Assembly: GCF_012927645.1 (NCBI RefSeq)
Contig: NZ_JABBMT010000012.1
Location: forward strand, 34,840-98,839
DNA length: 64,000 nt
Source of the DNA: Pseudoalteromonas arctica
GTDB lineage: Bacteria > Pseudomonadota > Gammaproteobacteria > Enterobacterales > Alteromonadaceae
Direction: 5' to 3'
This document shows positions 10,389 to 19,975 of the stretch, one piece after another. The notes beneath the pieces are model-generated. The model ran no database searches, was not told the DNA's origin, and saw only the letters and a program-made list of their open reading frames with translations. Both the position numbers and the translations under genes were made by a program. The stretch's first letter is position 1; every line of letters begins with the position of its first letter.

Positions 10389-13300
10389 TTATTGTTTACC
10401 TAGCCATTGTTGCAGTTTCGGATTAAGCGCATCAAAATCGAGTGGTTTGGTTAGGTAATCAGTCATTCCTGCACTGAGGCATTTATCTCTATCGCCTTGC
10501 ATAGCATTAGCGGTTAACGCAATAATAGTTACGTTTTTGTAGTACTCACCCGCATCCCCATTACGGATAGCCTTAGTTGCTTGGTAACCATCCATTTCTG
10601 GCATCTGGCAGTCCATCAATAATAGCTTGTACGGCTCTGTGGTTTTGCATTTTAGTTTTTCGATAGCCGCCACACCGTTTTCAGCGATATCAAAATTAAT
10701 GCCTGCTTGTTTTAGTAATGCAGAAGCAACGACTTGATTTACTTTATTGTCTTCTACCAGCAGGATTTTGTCTTGATTTACAAAGTGTGTATTGTTGATT
10801 GCAATACTTGCTGGTAGTACATTGTTATTTTGTTGTTGCTCGATAAATTTTTCATTCACCAAAGAATCAAATAAGTCCGAAGGTGTCAGTGGTTTAAAAA
10901 TCATGCAATCGGCGTCGATTGGCAAGTTTGCATGTGCTTCTGGTGAGAAACTCATTGGCGCCATAAGTATCAGTTTTACTTGATGCTCGCTGAGATAAAC
11001 TTTCAGGCTATTAATTGCAGCAGCGTTGCTTTGCTGAAAAAAGCTATAATCAAGCAACACAGCATCAATTGGTTCATCGCTAGAATTAAGATAATAACTC
11101 AAGGCTAGGTAATTTTGGAGAATATGCGCACGCGCGCCCCATACATTCAGTTGTTTCTGTGCAATTGAGCTATTTAATGGACAAGTATCGACAATTAAAA
11201 TATGTTTGTTTGTGATTAAATGGCTCGGTAAGTCTTGTGGTTTACCCTGTAGCGGCTGTACTTTAATGGAAAAAGTAAAGGTACTACCTTGACCATAAAC
11301 ACTGGTGGCGTTGATTTCCCCATCCATCAAATTACAAAGCTGCTTAACAATCGCCAAGCCCAAACCTGTGCCGCCATATTGGCGAGTAGTTGAGGTATCC
11401 GCTTGAGTGAAAGAATCAAATAATGAAGCTTGTTTGTCGGCTTTAATACCAATACCGGTATCAATAATTGAGCAATCTAAAAAAGTCGCGTTAGTGGTAT
11501 TTTTTAAATTTGCACTCACGATAATTTCACCATTATGAGTAAATTTAACGGCATTGCCGAGTAAATTATTAATAATTTGGCGAAGCCTATTTGGGTCACT
11601 AACAATCTTATTTACATTAATTTTAGTGGCATCTAAAATCAGTTTAGTATTCTGTTGCTCTACTTTAAGGGCAAATGACTCGACAACTTCACCTAGTAAT
11701 TTCGGTAAATTAAAGGCAATCTCTTCGATATCTAATTTACCAGCTTCAATTTTTGAAAAATCCAGAATATCGTTAATTATATTAAGCAGCGATTGTGCTG
11801 ATGATTGTGCTAATTCAATATGATGCGTTTGCTGAGGATCTAACTTAGTTTGTTGCACAATGTTAAGCATCCCGAGCACACCGTTCATTGGGGTGCGAAT
11901 TTCGTGGCTCATGCTCGCTAAAAACTCTCCTTTTGCGGTTACAGCTTGCTCCGCAGCTTCTTTTGCTGTAACTAATTGTTGCTCAGTTTCTATACGTTGT
12001 TCGCTAGAATACAAGCTGCCAATTAAAGCGGCAACGGCAATTAAAAAGCTTTCTTCGTTACGCGACCATGCCCGCGGATAGTGACAATGCTCAGCACAAA
12101 CAATACCAATCGCTCCGCCTCCAGTAGGAATAGATACACACAGTATTGATTTTATATCGAAAGGAGCTAAATAGTGTGCTGTAAGAGGGGTTGTAAATTT
12201 ATTGCTCTGTGCATTTGAGGCGCGGATCACAGCTTGATTATCAATGGCTGTAAAAAAATCCTTTAACTCAGTTTGCAGCCATACTGGTAACGCAGTGTTA
12301 TTTGGTGTGTGTTTACCATGATGGGCAAATGATTGCAGTTGATCTCTTGCATCATTGAACAGCCATATACTGGCACGTTCAACATTAAATGCATCGCAAA
12401 TTGATTGTGTAATAATATCTTTTGCTTGTTTTAAATTGCCAGTCAGCACTGCGTTATTAACGGTAAGAGAGGCGAGTACCTCATTATGCAAAGCGGTTTT
12501 ACTGCTTTCTAACTCAATACATTTACGCACGTTTATATCTTGTAATGAGCCAAAAATCTTAATACAGCGGCCATTACTGATTTCTGCTTCACCATGCATT
12601 AACACCCATAAAGCATTACCTTTAGAATCGATAACCTCGAGCTCAACTTCGTAACTTTCACCATATTTAATCGCTCGCTCAACGAGCTTTTTTATCGTGT
12701 CGCGGCTTTCGCCTTCTTTAAAATAGGTAAAGTTCGTTGGCCAATCAGGTTGTTCGTCTAACGGATATTTGAAAATGTTTTTGGTCATATCTGACCAATA
12801 TACTTGTTGTGTTTCAAGATTAAATGACCAAGCGCCAATTTTCGCAAGACTACTCATTGTCACTAGCATCTTTTCGTTTCTCAGCTGGCGATTGAGCATT
12901 TTTAGGAATAATAAGAAGGCTAAAATTAGTAACCCACAAATAGTAAATATTGCTAATCGCAGTGGCCAAATCGTAGAGTTTGGTGGTGCCCAACCGACTT
13001 TAGGGGTCACAAAAATTTCCCACTCACCCCCTTGAAAGGTTAAAGTAAATTCCAGAGGGTTGCGCTCTAAAATATCCGCTTTACCACGGAAAAACTCTCC
13101 TTTTAGACCCAAGCCATTGCGTCCTTGGATGGCGACATCGTAGTCTTCTTCTAGCTCGAAGATACCTGCTTTTTTATATATTCTTTCAATGTCGAGCACC
13201 ACCGATAGCAGTCCCCAAAAATGTTTATCAGGAGGAAGGTAAACTGGGATTCGAGCAATTAATGCTTCACCACCTTGCACTAATGTAAGTGGGCCTGCCA

Positions 13301-13754
13301 TAACTATTTCATTGTTGTCACGTGCACGAATTGCATCTGCACGTTGTGCTTTGTTCTCTAAAAAGTTTAGCCCGATGGCTTTTTCATTGCCTGCCAATGG
13401 GTAAGTCATGCGGAGCACCATATCAGGTGCACCGCCGATATTGCGTAATTCAGATGAGGTGGCGAATAATGGTGCGGCAATTTGTGTAAAACGCTGTTGA
13501 TCTAAATTAGGCTCTGCAGCTACTGCAACAGCTAAACCACGTACCAATTGAATATTTGATACTAATGTTGATTCAAGTTGAGTACGGTAGCTACTCACTT
13601 CAGATAAAATTAATAGTCGATGAGATTGTTGGGCACGTTTATAACTGATCTGATCAAGCACTAAACCAATTAATAAAATAAAAATGAGCGAGCACCAAAA
13701 TATCAGTTTAAATTTGTATACTTGTTTGTGATCATATGTCTTTAACAATGGCAT
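10389..13754 (-). CDS. Hybrid sensor histidine kinase (CHASE-PAS-GAF-HisKA-HATPase-REC-REC)
   Basis: Membrane sensor kinase of 1121 residues. A transmembrane helix (about 17-36) and a second (about 267-286) enclose a periplasmic CHASE-like domain (about 60-220). Then follow a PAS domain (about 300-410), a GAF domain (about 440-590), a HisKA dimerisation domain with phospho-acceptor H617 in [10 protein letters not shown], a HATPase_c domain with DTGIGI and [13 protein letters not shown], and two receiver domains. The second receiver has a normal acceptor D1048 ([13 protein letters not shown]) and TKP lysine. The first (about 880-990) seems degenerate: it has VDT instead of an acidic pair, and an alanine-proline stretch where the conserved Ser/Thr should be. 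No Hpt domain or cognate response regulator is adjacent, so partner and signal are unknown. Confidence 0.9.
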   Translation of the reverse strand: MPLLKTYDHKQVYKFKLIFWCSLIFILLIGLVLDQISYKRAQQSHRLLILSEVSSYRTQLESTLVSNIQLVRGLAVAVAAEPNLDQQRFTQIAAPLFATSSELRNIGGAPDMVLRMTYPLAGNEKAIGLNFLENKAQRADAIRARDNNEIVMAGPLTLVQGGEALIARIPVYLPPDKHFWGLLSVVLDIERIYKKAGIFELEEDYDVAIQGRNGLGLKGEFFRGKADILERNPLEFTLTFQGGEWEIFVTPKVGWAPPNSTIWPLRLAIFTICGLLILAFLLFLKMLNRQLRNEKMLVTMSSLAKIGAWSFNLETQQVYWSDMTKNIFKYPLDEQPDWPTNFTYFKEGESRDTIKKLVERAIKYGESYEVELEVIDSKGNALWVLMHGEAEISNGRCIKIFGSLQDINVRKCIELESSKTALHNEVLASLTVNNAVLTGNLKQAKDIITQSICDAFNVERASIWLFNDARDQLQSFAHHGKHTPNNTALPVWLQTELKDFFTAIDNQAVIRASNAQSNKFTTPLTAHYLAPFDIKSILCVSIPTGGGAIGIVCAEHCHYPRAWSRNEESFLIAVAALIGSLYSSEQRIETEQQLVTAKEAAEQAVTAKGEFLASMSHEIRTPMNGVLGMLNIVQQTKLDPQQTHHIELAQSSAQSLLNIINDILDFSKIEAGKLDIEEIAFNLPKLLGEVVESFALKVEQQNTKLILDATKINVNKIVSDPNRLRQIINNLLGNAVKFTHNGEIIVSANLKNTTNATFLDCSIIDTGIGIKADKQASLFDSFTQADTSTTRQYGGTGLGLAIVKQLCNLMDGEINATSVYGQGSTFTFSIKVQPLQGKPQDLPSHLITNKHILIVDTCPLNSSIAQKQLNVWGARAHILQNYLALSYYLNSSDEPIDAVLLDYSFFQQSNAAAINSLKVYLSEHQVKLILMAPMSFSPEAHANLPIDADCMIFKPLTPSDLFDSLVNEKFIEQQQNNNVLPASIAINNTHFVNQDKILLVEDNKVNQVVASALLKQAGINFDIAENGVAAIEKLKCKTTEPYKLLLMDCQMPEMDGYQATKAIRNGDAGEYYKNVTIIALTANAMQGDRDKCLSAGMTDYLTKPLDFDALNPKLQQWLGKQ

Positions 13755-13920
13755 TAGCGACTGGTGCTTTTATATTTGGCTGTTCAACTATAGTCAATTT
13801 ATCACGGAAATAAAAATAGTCCGATACATTGAGCTATTTGTTTTTTATTTATTTAAATTACCGCATTTTTCATAAAACTATGGTTATGATAGTGCTAATC
13901 AAGAGTGAAAGGACAGGTTC

Positions 13921-16212
13921 ATGTTTAAAATTATCAAGTGGCTGGTGTTAGCAATCGTAATTTTAGGATTAGCCGCAACGGCTGTTATTTATGGTGTACT
14001 GGCAATTAGTTTACCGGCGCTTGATGGTAATGGGCGTAGTACCTACGTCAGTCAAGTGGTAAAAATCTCCCGAGACCAACTGGGTCAGGCCGTTATCTCA
14101 GCTGAGAACCGCCTTGATGCGGCGTATGCTTTAGGATTTGCCCACGGGCAAGATAGATTCTTTCAAATGGATTTACTGCGCCGTAATGCTGCGGGTGAAT
14201 TGAGTCAACTGTTCGGCAAAGCAGCATTGGATTTGGATAAAAAAATGCGCTTTCACCAGTTGCGAAAACGCAGTGCTATGATTGTTGAACAATTGCCTCA
14301 AGCTGATCAAGCATTATTAACAAGTTATGCCGCTGGCGTTAATGAAGGCTTAGCACAGGTAGGTTTTAGCAGTTTTGAATATTTACTAACAGGCGCTGAG
14401 CAAAAGCCTTGGCGCAGTGAAGACAGTTTGTTAGTGATTTACAGTATGTACTTAGATTTACAAACAGCGACCTTTGAACGTGACCAAGCGTTAATTCAAA
14501 TTGCCGATATTTATGGCCCAGCAATGGTCAGTTTTTTAACTCAACCCAGCCAATATCAAGCGGCTTTAGATGGCAGCACACTCGCACCTTATGATTTAGC
14601 TATTCCTGAATTTCCTAAGCAAACCTTACAAGCTTTACTCAGGATTGACGAAAATCAAGAGCGCGGTAGTAATAACTGGGCGGTAACTGGGCAGTTAACG
14701 ACCACAGGTGCAGGGATGCTGTCGGATGATATGCATTTGTCGATGGCAGTGCCGGTTATTTGGTATCGTGCGCAACTTAACTATGTAAAGTCAGGAATAG
14801 TGAGCCAAGTGACAGGGGTTTCCTTGCCTGGTGCGCCAGCAATTGTGGTCGGGACCAATAACAATATTGCGTGGGGATTTACAAATGGTTACCTCGATAC
14901 TGCCGATTGGATAGCATTAACTGATAACAGTAAAACATGGCAAGAAATTGAGCAAATAGCACTACCCGATGGGTCAATTGAAGAATATCAGCTGACATTG
15001 AGTGAGTATGGTCCAGTACGAGAAATAAATGGCAAGCCTTATGCGCTCAGCTGGGTTGGCCATCAACCTTATGCAGTTGACATGGATTTATTAAAATTAG
15101 AGCAAGCAACCACAGTCGATGACGCGCTGCTGATCGCCAGTGAAGTAGGTATTCCAGTACAAAACTTAATGGTGGTAGATAGCCAAGGTAATGCGGGTTG
15201 GAAAAACATGGGAGCCATTCCTGGGCGTATTAAGCCCAGTGAACTAGCTGTTCCGGAGCATGCTTACTCAACACTTTGGCAGCATAATGAACAGCAAAGG
15301 CCGGAAGTTAAAAATCCTGTTGATGGCCGTTTATGGACTGGAAACTCTCGCGTTGTATCGGCTTTGGATGATCAGCGTTTTGGTAATGGTGGGTATGCCT
15401 TGGGAGCACGATCGAGTCAAATTCGTGATAGATTGTATGAAAAACAACATTTTAATGAAGCTAATTTTAACCAGTTGCAGCATGATAATCAGGCGCGCTT
15501 TTTACAACCGTGGCATAGCTTATTGCTGCAACAGCTTAATAAAAATAGTACGGCTAATCAGCAGTACATAAAAGAATTAGAAAACTGGCAAGGTTGCGCT
15601 TGTGCAACGTCAATTGGCTATACGCTGGTTAGGCGTTATCGTGATGAAGTTATCAATAGTGTATTTACGGCTATGCAAGCAAAGCTAAAGACTCAAGGTG
15701 GTTCATTAAAGTATGTTAAACGTGATTTAGAGCCAGCAATATGGCAGCTTATTGAACAGCAACCAGATAGCTGGTTAAATCCACAATTTGCTGATTGGGA
15801 TGCACAATTAACTGATTCATTTCGTCAAGTTGTCAGTAATTTAAGTAAAGAGTTTGGCAGTAACTTAAAAGGTTGGCAGTGGGGTACAGTGAATGAATTA
15901 GTTATTGAGCATCCATTCGCACAGCAAATACCACAACTAAGTAAATTATTAAATATGCCGACAGCGCCAGGATTTGGCGATAGTTATATGCCAGCAGTGC
16001 AGGGGCGTAGTTTTGGTGCGTCACAGCGATTTATTGCTCAACCTGGGCATTTAGAAAACGCCATAATGGCCATTCCCGGTGGCCAGTCAGGGCATCCACT
16101 ATCGCCATTTTATCGCGCAGGATTTGATGACTACGTAACTGCAAAACCAACGCCGTTATTACCGCAAACACTAATGCATGAGATCACAATCTCACCTGCT
16201 AATAAGCTTTAG
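13921..16212 (+). CDS. Penicillin acylase family (peptidase S45) amidohydrolase
   Basis: N-terminal-nucleophile hydrolase of 763 residues; family members cleave amides such as penicillins, acyl-homoserine lactones or acylated siderophore precursors. The N-terminus (about 4-32) is a hydrophobic anchor or signal sequence, placing the enzyme in the periplasm or on the membrane. The autocatalytic junction is ERG-SNNWAV, with S250 as the predicted nucleophile exposed after processing. The downstream NNNIAWGFTNGYLD and the C-terminal GGQSGHPLSPFYRAG are also family signatures. ATG follows AAGGA with suitable spacing. It stands alone, divergent from the hybrid kinase, and is followed by a terminator. 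The substrate cannot be told from sequence; acyl-homoserine lactone acylase is one possibility. Confidence 0.88.
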   Translation: MFKIIKWLVLAIVILGLAATAVIYGVLAISLPALDGNGRSTYVSQVVKISRDQLGQAVISAENRLDAAYALGFAHGQDRFFQMDLLRRNAAGELSQLFGKAALDLDKKMRFHQLRKRSAMIVEQLPQADQALLTSYAAGVNEGLAQVGFSSFEYLLTGAEQKPWRSEDSLLVIYSMYLDLQTATFERDQALIQIADIYGPAMVSFLTQPSQYQAALDGSTLAPYDLAIPEFPKQTLQALLRIDENQERGSNNWAVTGQLTTTGAGMLSDDMHLSMAVPVIWYRAQLNYVKSGIVSQVTGVSLPGAPAIVVGTNNNIAWGFTNGYLDTADWIALTDNSKTWQEIEQIALPDGSIEEYQLTLSEYGPVREINGKPYALSWVGHQPYAVDMDLLKLEQATTVDDALLIASEVGIPVQNLMVVDSQGNAGWKNMGAIPGRIKPSELAVPEHAYSTLWQHNEQQRPEVKNPVDGRLWTGNSRVVSALDDQRFGNGGYALGARSSQIRDRLYEKQHFNEANFNQLQHDNQARFLQPWHSLLLQQLNKNSTANQQYIKELENWQGCACATSIGYTLVRRYRDEVINSVFTAMQAKLKTQGGSLKYVKRDLEPAIWQLIEQQPDSWLNPQFADWDAQLTDSFRQVVSNLSKEFGSNLKGWQWGTVNELVIEHPFAQQIPQLSKLLNMPTAPGFGDSYMPAVQGRSFGASQRFIAQPGHLENAIMAIPGGQSGHPLSPFYRAGFDDYVTAKPTPLLPQTLMHEITISPANKL

Positions 16213-16239
16213 ATGAGTAAAGCCAGCTTGTATTAAGGT

Positions 16240-16275
16240 AGTAATGGTCGTTTGATTTTGGCCATTACTTTTACT
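16240..16275 (+). terminator. Terminator after the penicillin-acylase-family gene
   Basis: AGTAATGGTC (16240-16249) pairs with GGCCATTACT (16260-16269) with one G-U pair, followed by a T-rich tract. Confidence 0.8.
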
Positions 16276-16487
16276 CTTATGAAGTGTACTTAAGCTAAGT
16301 GTTAGGCTAAAAACCGCCAAACTAAAAAATTATACCTACATATACTTACTTCAACACTGTTGTTGGTGCTATCTTAAAAATAAACCAGCGCTAGGTATGC
16401 TGCACTAAGCAGGCGTTCAGAGCTGATCACGTATTATGCACGTATTGAACTATCAAATTTAATGTTCTACGCCTAAAGGAGTTGTGT

Positions 16488-18020
16488 ATGTCGGCAGAAA
16501 AAACCCATCTTGAGATTTGTAATTTAACTAAAGAGCAGTATCCACAAGTAAAAACCTTGATGGATCAAGCTTATCCAGATTTAGGTGGGGCGTGGCCTAG
16601 TCATACCATTTTCCGATTGATTGACCAGTTCCCTGAAGGCCAGTTGGGGATGGTTGACGATGGTGTACTTGTGGGCATTGCCTTGAGTGTGCAAGTGGAT
16701 TACACGCGTTTTTCAAATCCACACACCTATGAAGATATTGTTGACGGACATGACCGGGTATTTAGTGACCCTGATGGTGATGCGCTGTATGGGTTAGATG
16801 TGGTTATTTCGCCTACGTATCGTGGTATGCGTTTAGGGCGCAGGCTTTATGATGCGCGTAAAGAATTATGTCGTCAGTATAATCTGCGGGCTATTTTGGC
16901 TGGTGGTCGTATTCCGCGTTATTACAATCACAGCAATGATATGAGCCCAACAGAATATATTGCCAAAGTCGATCATAAAGAGCTGTATGATCCAATTTTA
17001 AGTTTTCAATTGTCGAATGATTTCCAGGTTAAACGCTTACTTAAAAAGTATTTACCGGAAGATCAAAATTCGGTGGGTTATGCCACGTTACTTGAGTGGA
17101 ATAACATTATGTTTGAACCGACCGACACGGTACTTGAATCAACGAAGTCGATAGTGCGAGTAGGTGCAGTGCAATGGCAAATGCGCAGTGTTGAGTCGGT
17201 TGAAGAAATGCTCACGCAGGTTGAATATTTTGTAGACACAGTGTCTGATTACAAAAGTGATTTTATTCTCTTCCCTGAATTTTTTAATGCGCCACTGATG
17301 GGGCTGACAGAGCAAAGAAATCAAACCGAGGCTATTCGTTATTTAGCAGAATACACTGAGACTTTCCGTGATGCGATGTCGCGCATGGCGATTGAATATA
17401 ACGCCAATATAGTCACCGGCTCGATGCCGCTGGCCGAAGGCGATAAAATCTATAATGTCAGTTATTTATGCCATCGCAGTGGTAAAATTGACGAACAGCG
17501 TAAAATTCATATCACGCCTCATGAGCAAAATGATTGGGTGATTCAAGGTGGTGACAAAATTGCGGTATTTGATACTGATGCAGGGCGCGTGGGGATTCAA
17601 ATTTGTTACGATGTTGAATTTCCTGAATTGTCGCGTATTTTAGCAAACCAAGGTCTCGATATTCTGTTTGTGCCATTTTGGACCGACACCAAAAATAGTT
17701 ATTTACGAGTACGCCACTGCGCACAGGCGCGGGCCATTGAAAACGAATGCTACGTGGTTATTGCCGGCTCGGTAGGTAACTTACCTGAAGTTGAAAGCTT
17801 AGATGTACAATATTCACAATCTGCCGTATTAACGCCATCTGATTTTTCGTTTCCACATGATGCAACATTAAACGAAGCAACCCCCAATACTGAAATGCTG
17901 CTATTTAGCGATTTGGATATGGACAAATTAAAAGTGCTACACAGTGAAGGTACGGTGCGTAATTTAAAAGACCGTCGTAAAGACTTGTATGACGTAATAT
18001 TGAAAAAGAGAGAAAATTAA
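16488..18020 (+). CDS. Bifunctional GNAT acetyltransferase / carbon-nitrogen hydrolase (nitrilase family)
   Basis: Two-domain protein of 510 residues. Residues about 5-190 form a GNAT-type acetyltransferase fold with the acetyl-CoA loop RGMRLGRRLYDARKEL. Residues about 220-500 form a nitrilase-superfamily amidase with the full triad: E264 (LFPEFF), K339 (QRKIHIT) and C373 (IQICYDVEFPE). Proteins with this architecture are known but poorly characterised; they presumably act on an amide or acylated amine. ATG at 16488 is chosen because AAGGAG (16476-16481) is six bases upstream; an earlier in-frame TTG at 16482 would touch it. The stop overlaps the start of a SugE/Gdx exporter by one base (TAATGG), so the two are translationally coupled. 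The native substrate is not known. Confidence 0.88.
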   Translation: MSAEKTHLEICNLTKEQYPQVKTLMDQAYPDLGGAWPSHTIFRLIDQFPEGQLGMVDDGVLVGIALSVQVDYTRFSNPHTYEDIVDGHDRVFSDPDGDALYGLDVVISPTYRGMRLGRRLYDARKELCRQYNLRAILAGGRIPRYYNHSNDMSPTEYIAKVDHKELYDPILSFQLSNDFQVKRLLKKYLPEDQNSVGYATLLEWNNIMFEPTDTVLESTKSIVRVGAVQWQMRSVESVEEMLTQVEYFVDTVSDYKSDFILFPEFFNAPLMGLTEQRNQTEAIRYLAEYTETFRDAMSRMAIEYNANIVTGSMPLAEGDKIYNVSYLCHRSGKIDEQRKIHITPHEQNDWVIQGGDKIAVFDTDAGRVGIQICYDVEFPELSRILANQGLDILFVPFWTDTKNSYLRVRHCAQARAIENECYVVIAGSVGNLPEVESLDVQYSQSAVLTPSDFSFPHDATLNEATPNTEMLLFSDLDMDKLKVLHSEGTVRNLKDRRKDLYDVILKKREN

Positions 18021-18337
18021 TGGCGTGGATTTATTTAATTATTGCCGGCTTGCTGGAAATTGGCTGGCCTGTAGGATTAAAAATGTCGCAAGAGGGTGAA
18101 CATCGCTGGTTAGGTATTGGCATTGCTGTGGCGTTTATGGTTGCCAGTGGTTTTATGTTATGGCTGGCACAGCGTGATATTTCGATGGGGACTTCCTACG
18201 CAGTGTGGACAGGCATTGGCGCGGCAGGAACATTTTTAGTAGGGATACTATTTTATAATGATGCAGCAACATTCGGCCGTATTGCCGGTGTATTAATGAT
18301 TATTAGCGGTGTTATCACATTGAAAATCAGTCATTAA
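18020..18337 (+). CDS. sugE: Small multidrug resistance transporter, SugE/Gdx subtype
   Basis: Four-helix, 105-residue inner-membrane exporter that works as a dual-topology dimer driven by protons. The essential glutamate is E13 (AGLLEIGWPVGLK), and the WTGIGAAG motif marks the SugE/Gdx branch, whose characterised members export guanidinium and some quaternary ammonium compounds. It is coupled by a one-base overlap to the GNAT-nitrilase gene, which suggests that the exported compound may be a substrate, product or by-product of that enzyme. I looked for but did not recognise a guanidine riboswitch upstream of the pair. A bidirectional terminator follows 20 bases after the stop. Confidence 0.9.
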   Translation: MAWIYLIIAGLLEIGWPVGLKMSQEGEHRWLGIGIAVAFMVASGFMLWLAQRDISMGTSYAVWTGIGAAGTFLVGILFYNDAATFGRIAGVLMIISGVITLKISH

Positions 18338-18357
18338 TTCAGTGAATTAAAAAATAG

Positions 18358-18388
18358 AAAGGCGGCCACGTTGCAGTGAGCTGCCTTT
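18358..18388. terminator. Bidirectional terminator between sugE and the EamA gene
   Basis: AAAGGCGGC (18358-18366) pairs with GCTGCCTTT (18380-18388) with one G-U pair. On the minus strand it is followed by CTATTTTTTAA, on the plus strand by GTTTAT. Confidence 0.75.
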
Positions 18389-18390
18389 GT

Positions 18391-19272
18391 TTATGCGGTG
18401 GGTAACATGACCAATACAGCGGCAATTGCTATTAATACTAGTCCTGCAGTGTCTTGGCGTTTTAAAGGTTGCTTGAGCCATAAAACTGAGATCAATATTG
18501 TAAAGAACACCTCTACTTGCCCGAGGGTTTTAACATAAGCTACGTGCTGCAAGCTCATTGCACTAAACCAACCAATTGATCCTATGCAACTAAAAAAGCT
18601 CACTAAGCTGACCATTTTTTTATAGTGCCACATTTGTTTAAGCGTTTGTGGTTCTTTAACAACCAAATACGCAAATAGCATAATACTTTGCAGGCTTATC
18701 ACAAACAGTAGCACCCAGGCTGCAGAGTGAGGAAATAGTAGCCCAGAATTTAAACTTGCTTCTCTTACCCATAATGAGGTGAGCGCAAAGCAAGTGCCGC
18801 ATGCTAGACCTAGTAAGGCTGTTATCAAGTTAAACTGTTTAACTTTAGCAATACCACTGAGAAGTAAAACGGCAATAGCGCCTAAAAACACCCCTAACCA
18901 GCCAAGTAGACTCAGTGCTGAGCCAAAAAACAGTACGCCTAATATAGCGGCAACTAAGGCTTCACTTTTAGCAAGCCCTGTGCCTACTGCATAGTTGTTC
19001 ATTTTAAATAACTTAACCATTAAGCCTGTGGCAATAATTTGCATCACACTTGCGCCAATAATAAAGCCCCAAAAAGTAACATTAAAGCTTGGCATGGCTG
19101 TTGGTTGATATTGATAAAGAGAGAGCAAGTAAATTGCTGCAATGGGACTGGCAACAATAAAGCGCGATAAGGTTACACCGGCTACGCTCATATCATTACT
19201 TAATTTACTTTGTAGCGCGTTACGCCACGCTTGCATGAAAGCAGCTAAAAAAGTGAAAAATATCCAAGTCAT
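18391..19272 (-). CDS. EamA/DMT superfamily transporter
   Basis: Integral membrane protein of 293 residues, with about ten hydrophobic helices in two halves, the layout of the drug/metabolite transporter superfamily (EamA domains). It starts MTWIFFTFLAAFMQAWRNALQSKL and ends with the hydrophobic helix GLVLIAIAAVLVMLP. Members export amino acids or other small metabolites or take part in solute exchange; the substrate cannot be predicted here. It is convergent with sugE and divergent from the MAPEG gene, apparently a single-gene unit with its terminator at 18358-18388. Confidence 0.85.
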   Translation of the reverse strand: MTWIFFTFLAAFMQAWRNALQSKLSNDMSVAGVTLSRFIVASPIAAIYLLSLYQYQPTAMPSFNVTFWGFIIGASVMQIIATGLMVKLFKMNNYAVGTGLAKSEALVAAILGVLFFGSALSLLGWLGVFLGAIAVLLLSGIAKVKQFNLITALLGLACGTCFALTSLWVREASLNSGLLFPHSAAWVLLFVISLQSIMLFAYLVVKEPQTLKQMWHYKKMVSLVSFFSCIGSIGWFSAMSLQHVAYVKTLGQVEVFFTILISVLWLKQPLKRQDTAGLVLIAIAAVLVMLPTA

Positions 19273-19412
19273 GGTGAGTAATACAAAAATGATTAGGCAG
19301 ATAAAAGTAACAGCTTAGTTGTGCTGGTTGTAGTGAATATTTCTCAGCTGCGACAAAATGTCACAGTTTTAAAGTGTTCACTCTAAGCTATAGTGAAAAT
19401 GATGTTATTGTT

Positions 19413-19448
19413 AGTCGCCATCGTTTAATAAACTTTGGCGGCTTTTTT
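19413..19448 (+). terminator. Terminator-like hairpin in a divergent intergenic region
   Basis: AGTCGCC (19413-19419) pairs with GGCGGCT (19437-19443) with one G-U pair, followed by TTTTTATTT. It lies 70 bases upstream of the MAPEG gene and downstream of no plus-strand gene, because the EamA gene runs the other way. A weak -10-like TATAGT at 19389-19394 precedes it. It could end a very short transcript or attenuate the MAPEG gene. Confidence 0.55.
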
Positions 19449-19517
19449 ATTTGGTATATTTCTATACAAGGAATGTAGCTATACTAAGTTATTGTAAAAC
19501 AATAATCAGGAACAACA

Positions 19518-19901
19518 ATGACAACTTTACTTATTTGCGCATTACTTGCTGTACTTATGCCGTATTTAGCCAAAGCACCGGTGGCATTTGCAATGAACAA
19601 GCTTGATGGTTACGACAATAAGCACCCAAGAGAGCAGCAGTCTAAGCTCACCGGATTTGGCGCAAGGGCGCTGGCGGCACATCAAAATTGTTTTGAATCA
19701 TTGGCCGTGTTTGCTGTCGCGTTAGCCACCGTGTTGGGCACTAATAATGTCCACCAAGTTACTGAGCTATTAGCCATTACTTATATTATTGCTCGCGTTC
19801 TATATTGTGTTTTTTACTATCTAAATTTAGACGTACTGCGTTCTTTATCATGGCTGGTTGGTTTAGCTGCTGCAGTCGCTATGATTGTTGTGTGCTTGTA
19901 A
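19518..19901 (+). CDS. MAPEG family membrane protein
   Basis: 127-residue protein with about four transmembrane helices, of the MAPEG (membrane-associated proteins in eicosanoid and glutathione metabolism) family. The segment MNKLDGYDNKHPREQ, followed by GFGARALAAHQNCFESLAVFA, is the family hallmark: a polar loop and the helix with the E(S/A)L motif. The bacterial members are uncharacterised; some MAPEG proteins have glutathione transferase activity. The ATG is preceded by AGGA. It is a single-gene unit, preceded by a terminator-like hairpin at 19413-19448 and followed by a long hairpin at 19921-19956. Confidence 0.88.
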   Translation: MTTLLICALLAVLMPYLAKAPVAFAMNKLDGYDNKHPREQQSKLTGFGARALAAHQNCFESLAVFAVALATVLGTNNVHQVTELLAITYIIARVLYCVFYYLNLDVLRSLSWLVGLAAAVAMIVVCL

Positions 19902-19920
19902 GCTTTGTTTTTTTTAAACG

Positions 19921-19956
19921 CTAAAGCAAGCGGCTTAAATAAGGCGCTTGCTTTAG
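19921..19956. terminator. Long hairpin between convergent MAPEG and M56 genes
   Basis: A perfect 12-base stem, CTAAAGCAAGCG (19921-19932) with CGCTTGCTTTAG (19945-19956). The T run (19908-19915) lies before rather than after it on the plus strand, so terminator function is likely from position but not proved. Confidence 0.55.
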
Positions 19957-19975
19957 GGTCTTTGGTTGTTAAAAT

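Noticed and set aside
16213..16487. Possible guanidine riboswitch ahead of the GNAT-nitrilase/SugE pair
   Set aside because: I looked for paired ACGR loops (guanidine-II) and the guanidine-I conserved motif and did not find a convincing match.
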